In this document: piece after piece, positions 58,905-64,000 of the stretch
Layout of the letters: each line of letters starts with the position of its first letter
Numbering within the stretch: the stretch's first letter is position 1
Assembly (NCBI GenBank): GCA_039619475.1
Contig: CM077115.1
Coordinates: 299,089,756-299,153,755, forward strand
Reading direction: 5' to 3'
DNA: 64,000 nucleotides
Origin: Icerya purchasi
Taxonomy: Eukaryota > Arthropoda > Insecta > Hemiptera > Monophlebidae
Notes under the pieces: generated by a model
Database searches by the model: none
Seen by the model: the letters and a program-made list of their open reading frames with translations, nothing else
What the model was told of the DNA's origin: nothing
Program-made: the position numbers and the translations under genes

Positions 58905-60755
58905 AAATCATCGATCTTCCTTCTCCTCGTTGTACATACTTCCGGGAATTTTAAACTCTTTTCTACTTTCCGTTTGTACTCCAAAATCGTTCCTAAAAAA
59001 AACAATCCTCTTTCCGACCTATCTTCCGTGCCTCTTGCCTCCGAAGACTTGATCAATAATCGTCCTGTCTGGTGGCCGAAACTCAATAATCTCTTCCCTC
59101 CTAATATTTTTGGTTTTCGCTCGGCCCTGCTCAGATCGACGGCACCAGCTGTCTTTAACGTTTACAAATGGTTCTTAGGAAAGATGTTCACTGTTGTCAC
59201 CTTTGTCGACGTTATTTCGATAATGTACATTTCCCTTAGCCGGCTACTCTAAGCTCCTTTCACTCAATATTCTCTCTGTTCTCATTATTTTTAGTCCAAA
59301 ATAGATGGCTGTTTTTTGTCTATTCCTTTTCTTTCGACAGTCCCCCATGGCTCCTGTCTTAGTACTACTCTATTTAATATTCGTTCCCTTGATAATCTCT
59401 CTATACGTTCTTCCTCTTTTCTTCTTTGCAGATGATCTCCTTACTTATTCCATCTCAGACAATTTAGCTCCCCCCCTCCACCCCAAAAAACAAACGAAGG
59501 GATAAATAAGTCTTTATCTCGTCTCGGTAGTTCCCCTTTCATCGCATCCGATCTATTTCTGCTCTCTATACAACTTCGAGCTAATTCTATTTCCCGCACA
59601 GTTTAATGATGAATATGTTCGCATGTTAAAATTTTCCATTCCTTCTCGTGTAAAAATTTTTACTGATGGTTCGAAGAATGATGACGCGGTACTTCCACAA
59701 ATCTCTCGGAATTTTTTTCAGACTCCCTACCTTCCACTCAATTTTTTTAGCTGAGGCAATCTCCGCTTCCCGTGCTCTCCCTTTTGTTTCCTCTACAAGC
59801 CGGCTCCGCAAATTCCACACAGTTTCCGACTTCGAATCTGTTCTTCAAGCTATTTCTTTGCTTCTTTTCCATTCCTCAAATGCTATTATTCTTATCAAAA
59901 AGAACATGTAGAAACAACTTTTTATTCGAAAAATTTATAAAGTTAAAACTAAATTCGATTTCGATTTCTCCCCTTATTGACTTTTTATGAGCTCCTGGCC
60001 ACTCTGGCGTCAGTTTCCCGTAATGGTTGATCCCTCGACAATTTTCCCGTTTCAGATATTCGTTTTCTGTCCTCAGGTAACCATTCTAGAACAACTAAAT
60101 GATATTTATTAACCCGATGGGTTTCGAAAACAAAGAGCTTCATGATCACGGGAGTTATTGTAAAATCTTACAATAACTCCCTTGATCCTGATTACCTTCG
60201 AAACGCCTTGGGTTAATAAATAACATTTAATTGTTTTCATTATTTTATTATACGTTAAATTAAACTAAATATTGTGTGATAAAAATTTATACAAAAAGAA
60301 AATAATCATTTTATACTTTAGTTGAATCATCTACCCTTCTTTAACCGTTCCTCCCATTACCTCCTACTGCAGCCCTTTCCCAATATTCCGAACCTTGTAT
60401 CCGAGCCTTGTATCCGAGACTTTCCCTTTTCTCGTCGCTCCGCTATTGTTTTCTTAATTATACTAAGACTTAATCTCTTTCACCGTTTCCATATTTTTCA
60501 CGCGACTGACCCTCTTTTGTATACGACTCCAATCAACCTCATTTATACCGAGAATGTCCTTACTCTCAACTCTTGGCGCTGGACCTTCCTGACCCCCTTT
60601 CAACGCTTCCTTTATCCTTTCCTTTCCGACGACACCAACTGTTATTGTTACTGTTTTCCTTCGTGCTTCCAATTTCTAATGGTATAACAATTTAACCTTT
60701 CAGAGGTAGAGTTGTTCTTGCTGTCGGGTCGTGCCCAGAAAAAAAAACAACGATA
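58905..60755 (+). mobile_element. decayed I-like LINE, RT to RNase H (copy 2)
   Basis: A second copy of the same family in the same orientation: VWWPKLNNLFPPNIFGFRSA near 59070-59125, VVTFVDVISIMYISLSRL near 59195, LFFFADDLLTYS at 59415-59455, IFTDGSKNDDAV near 59655, TVSDFESVLQAISL, FLWAPGHSGV-like sequence near 59985, and a C-terminal region at 60322-60690. It is interrupted by an inverted repeat at 60090-60235. The 3' end GTCGGGTCGTGCCCAG runs into an A-run at about 60739-60747. Confidence 0.7.
60090..60235. repeat. imperfect inverted repeat, decayed Penelope-like fold-back
   Basis: Outer arms 60090-60115 and 60210-60235 pair (TATTTATTAACCC with GGGTTAATAAATAA) and inner arms 60151-60163/60168-60180 pair perfectly (GGAGTTATTGTAA). 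Both sides contain TTCGAAAC next to the GGGTT block, and the right has CCTGATTACCTTCGAAACGC, a possible worn hammerhead core (CTGATTA instead of CTGATGA). It sits inside the decayed LINE copy 2. Confidence 0.5.
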
Positions 60756-60759
60756 CATA

Positions 60760-62245
60760 GTAGTCTGCGGGGGGAATTTCTCCACTAGCAACAGAAGCAA
60801 CGCTTCCAGATTACTAGGTGTACATATTTTTCCTGCATCGAGTTTAACCATTTTGCGTGGATAGTTTTTCTTCGCTTAAATTCTGCTTGTCGAAGTACAC
60901 ACATACACACACATTCGTCTAATGATGCTGTTTGATATAGTTTTTGCGTTGAAGCGGTTGAGCGTGATAATTATCGCACAATACAATAGATGATAATTCT
61001 GACAATGTATCACAATTTGCGGTGACGCATCGACTCGAGTTAATATTAATCATCCGTTCGGGCGCTTTGTACGCAGAACGCGTTAAAACCTTTTACCGTT
61101 GCCGAACAAAAAGACACATTCAACGGCTGCGAATGATACCGGGCGCGCTTGTTGAATACCGGCTTAATTTCGTTAGCGCCATGCCGGAGCTTTATATCGG
61201 AACAATGCGTATTTACAACTTTTCAATGTTTTGTCTGCAGAGCATTCACCGAATTCAATGGCGGCAACACTCGCAGCCTGTTTACAGAACGATTTATAGT
61301 TCTTCTTTTCAAAACGGCGTGCTATAGTTGTTACACGTTTCGGTCGCTTCCACTCGGAAAATACATTTTTATCGAATTTCAGGAGCGCTTCTGTACACCG
61401 ATCAGAGCGGGTTTTTTCGCCCGTAAATTGGGCAATCTGGAATTGTCGAAATTGAACGGCTACACAATCAGAACCAGTGTTTACACCACTAAGTAAATCG
61501 ATGAGATTTTCCCGCAAAAAACGGCGAGACGCTTCAGAAGACGACTACAGTAGGGTTCTATTGCGGAGAATGTCACGATGTTGCAAACGAAATTGTTAAG
61601 CCCTTCAAGAACTCTGACGCTTGAACGACAAATTCGAAAAATTTATTAATCGCTCAGCGAACTGTTCACATTGTTATTATCATATTCCGGATGAGAAATA
61701 TTTCAAATGAAAAAATTAAACCCCAGTGTACTTTTGGTTTGTGACACATTTTTTTTTTTTTCAGATGACAGCTAAATATGCGCAACGGTTATTTTTGATT
61801 TACCGAAATGTATATAGTTTCTGACATATGTCTTATGGCTCAGTTTAAAATTTTATCCGTCACGAAGGAAATTTTATAATATATACGTTTGCACTACGGT
61901 AAATGTTTTTGATGGAATTTCTCACCGACAGTTCTATTTCACGTTTTTACTAAAACGAAATAATATCGTCCATCCGGAAGACATATGTCACAATGTACTA
62001 TTACTGGTTTGTTTTTGTTTTTTTTATTCTTTTTTCTAATCTTTTAAAAGGAATTCCGGCAAAAAGTAAACAGCTATGATCCCCCCCCCCCCGCAAAAAA
62101 AAATTGAATCACCTAGTTTTTCGGGTTGATATACATACGATAAATACGATTATTTCATTTTCACGAAATTTTATGGAACATGCGTGAAAGATGAGGTAGC
62201 AACTAATCATATAACCCTGTAAGAAGTTAATTTGCAAAAAATGTT
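60760..62245. other. intronic spacer with CpG-richer patch
   Basis: Between about 61020 and 61620 CpG content rises and three overlapping frames of more than 100 codons are open (61022-61327, 61149-61496 on +, 61173-61517 on -). No family motif is recognised and mutual overlap suggests composition. A C-run lies at 62081-62092. Confidence 0.35.
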
Positions 62246-62249
62246 TATT

Positions 62250-63145
62250 TTTTTTTACTCCCTTTTGTTCTACTATTCTTAAGTTCTATTATTTTCTGCT
62301 CTATCTTCTCGGCCAAATCGGTGATCTTAATTCTTCGTGCCATTCTTTTTGTATCCTCGAAAAGTGAGGCTCGCAATTTCTTGATCGTTTCAGATTCTAA
62401 AAGTGTTCTTCAAACCATTTCCTCTCTCCTTTCCCATTCATCTAACGCTATCATTCTCTTAATCCGATCTCTCGTCTCCTCTTTGTTCTTGTCTCGTTCC
62501 ATTCTCATAGACACTTTCTATGGGTCCCTAGTCATTCCAATACAAAGGGCAATGACTCAACTGACTCTTTAGCTCGCTCAGGCGCTTGAAATGATCCTTT
62601 CCTCGACTATTTCTCTTTCTCAGACATTCTTTTCCAATCACGCTCTAATCATTCCAGACTTTGGCTGAACACGTATCCCATCTTTATTCTCTAATCATTA
62701 TTGATATTACCGTCTTATTCAACCGGTTTTTCCTGCCTTGGTTTTTCATTCCATTCCTGTCTGTCGTCGTTCCCCTCTGTTGATTCCCTAATTAGACTCA
62801 GGATCAATCATTCTCTCGTCATTTCTTATCGCTTTCTATTCGCGTTATCCCCTTCTTTTTTCTGTTCCCTTCATGCTTCTGCGTCTCCTTGCATTTGTGA
62901 TCCGAATCATATCCTTTTCGAATGTTCCTCAATGAACGCTCCTTTCTACACGTCCAACTTTTAGCGTTGGCTGTCTTCCTACTCGCTTTAACGCTACACC
63001 TATATCCTTTTTTTCTCATTGCCCTTAGTTGTTCCACTGCTACTGTCCTTTATGAGTTCCATTTCTGATCACCGCCTTTCTATCTATTGAATTATCATGT
63101 TGTTGGGTGAAGGCCGCTGGCGCGCCCAGGGTAGGGGAAAAAAAG
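62250..63145 (+). mobile_element. decayed I-like LINE 3' end (copy 3)
   Basis: RNase H pieces FLIVSDSKSVLQTISSLLSH and SSNAIILLIRSLVSS (62375-62490) match the LINE at 45.6 kb (FLIVSDSLSVLPALS). The C-terminal region has SLIRLRINHSLVIS and CICDPNHILFECSS at about 62890-62935 (C-x..H-x4-C motif). The first catalytic Asp block is missing. It ends with CCGCTGGCGCGCCCAGGGTA and an A-run near 63138. Confidence 0.75.
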
Positions 63146-63149
63146 AAAA

Positions 63150-64000
63150 TTCTATTATTTTTAAGTTCCATCATTCTTAGAGTCTTCTTTTGCTCTATTA
63201 TTTGTATGTCTACGCAAAATTCCTTCTTGTTCTACATTCGTGATTGTTAATTTTTTTTTTTTTTTCAAGACACTATGATTCATTTTATTCGCTGTGTTCT
63301 CCATGTACGTCATTAAATTTTTTGTCGGACCGTTGTAATGTCTCGAAAAAGGTATTTCCACGATTTTTAAGTAGCGTGTTGACAAAAAAAAAAAAAAACA
63401 ACTCACGGCCGTGTTAAAAATAATTTTAAGATAGTTTGTAATAGTTTAAATGATGAAATTAAGCTACTATATTGCTGACCGATTTCGAACTCATAAAGGA
63501 ACAAAATAAATTCACCGATCGCGGGAATATTATTAGAATTACTATGATTATTTCCCGACGACCGTTGTTCTCGAGACAACGCTAGGATTAAGCGGTGCTT
63601 TCTAGTGTCTTAAGAAAGAAAAGAAAACGAAAGTGGAAATTTCCTCGCATTCACATTTTTTAATTCGAATAAATTTCATTTCTAAACCTGTTATTCTTTT
63701 CAAACGAGCATACTCAAATTTATTTCTCAGGTGACCAGGTGTGAGTTGTTTGATTCCATTAAGATATGCCGCCTATCTCTACATTTGAAAAGGACGTATT
63801 AACGGCCAACATGTGTAGAGAACCCTCCTGTTAGCTGGATGGCTTTTCGCCGCGCTCTAAAACGGAACTATTGTCACTGGACTACTTACCGAGCAAAATG
63901 ATAAAATTCGAACGGTCAATTTTTGACAATGGAAAATCAGGGATGAAGACGATAATTACGCGTTAATCGCTTTTTGAAAAAACGCTTCGATCAAATTAAA
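63150..64000. other. intronic spacer, nothing recognised
   Basis: It contains T- and A-runs (63249-63265, 63384-63400) and no supported gene. Confidence 0.4.

Larger units (their letters stand above)
31144..64000 (+). other. probable TMTC intron 1 (5' part)
   Basis: It starts with the donor GTGAGT. No segment encoding the next TMTC region (after SFRLN) was found on the + strand up to the window end, so the intron is inferred to exceed 32.8 kb. It contains all transposons listed below. An unrelated gene in 3' direction cannot be excluded but none is recognised. Confidence 0.55.

Noticed and set aside
61149..61517. overlapping frames over 110 codons on both strands
   Set aside because: They overlap each other in a CpG-rich patch with no motif; not called as genes, reported only as a composition anomaly.
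31144..64000. further TMTC exons
   Set aside because: I looked for the segment following SFRLN and for TPR-like frames on +; none was found among the open frames, which are transposon-derived or compositional.

Overview
The window looks like a stretch of an AT-rich insect (at least arthropod) nuclear genome. The evidence is low GC, many (AT)n and (TAA)n microsatellites, long gene-free spacers, and a dense layering of non-LTR retrotransposons (LINEs), a Penelope-like element, mariner/Tc1 relics, a tRNA-derived SINE and fold-back elements. There is no bacterial gene organisation. The species cannot be fixed from sequence alone.

Only one host gene is recognisable. The first coding exon of a TMTC-family protein (transmembrane and TPR repeat-containing, an ER O-mannosyltransferase family) lies at 30893-31143 on the + strand. 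It has a TATA-box promoter near 30719, a CpG-richer upstream region and a 4-codon upstream ORF. The exon ends at a GTGAGT donor. No later TMTC exon is visible, so everything from 31144 to 64000 is probably its first intron (at least 32.8 kb), filled with transposons.

Left part (1-30 kb): the 5' end of a LINE ORF2 on the minus strand at the window edge; the 3' end of a LINE that finishes in a hairpin (2.26-3.11 kb); an 870-bp mariner-type fold-back element (3.775-4.644 kb); a tRNA-derived SINE (6.2 kb); the RNase H end of an I-type LINE (8-9.4 kb); a nearly complete LINE with endonuclease and reverse transcriptase inside a (TAA)n tract (10.64-14.32 kb), interrupted by two one-base frameshifts; a decayed Tc1 transposase (16.1-17.1 kb); a 265-bp palindromic insertion with hammerhead-ribozyme-like cores (20.85-21.12 kb); a decayed R1/LOA-like LINE (22.3-24 kb); a mariner end (24.15 kb); and another LINE 3' fragment (28.6-29.2 kb).

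Intronic part (31-64 kb): several copies of one I-like, RNase H-bearing LINE family (33.3, 45.6, 57.3-60.7 and 62.3-63.1 kb) whose reading frame runs into the poly(A) tail; a 28-bp minisatellite (43.3 kb); a fold-back element with a LINE nested in one arm (45.07-46.62 kb); diverged repeat pairs (46.9-49.4 kb); an RTE 3' fragment and a second copy of the hairpin-ended LINE (49.6-51.8 kb); and a Penelope-like element with an inverted copy of its own 3' end and a hammerhead-like motif at both ends (54.5-56.0 kb).

The most unusual signal is the Penelope-related set: the inverted Penelope copy, the near-perfect palindrome flanked by a 13-bp target duplication, and possibly a third decayed inverted repeat at 60.1 kb. 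The first two carry the same hammerhead-like core, CTGATGA-T-stem-GAAA-ACGT, on both arms. The palindrome could be a small non-autonomous fold-back element derived from Penelope ends.
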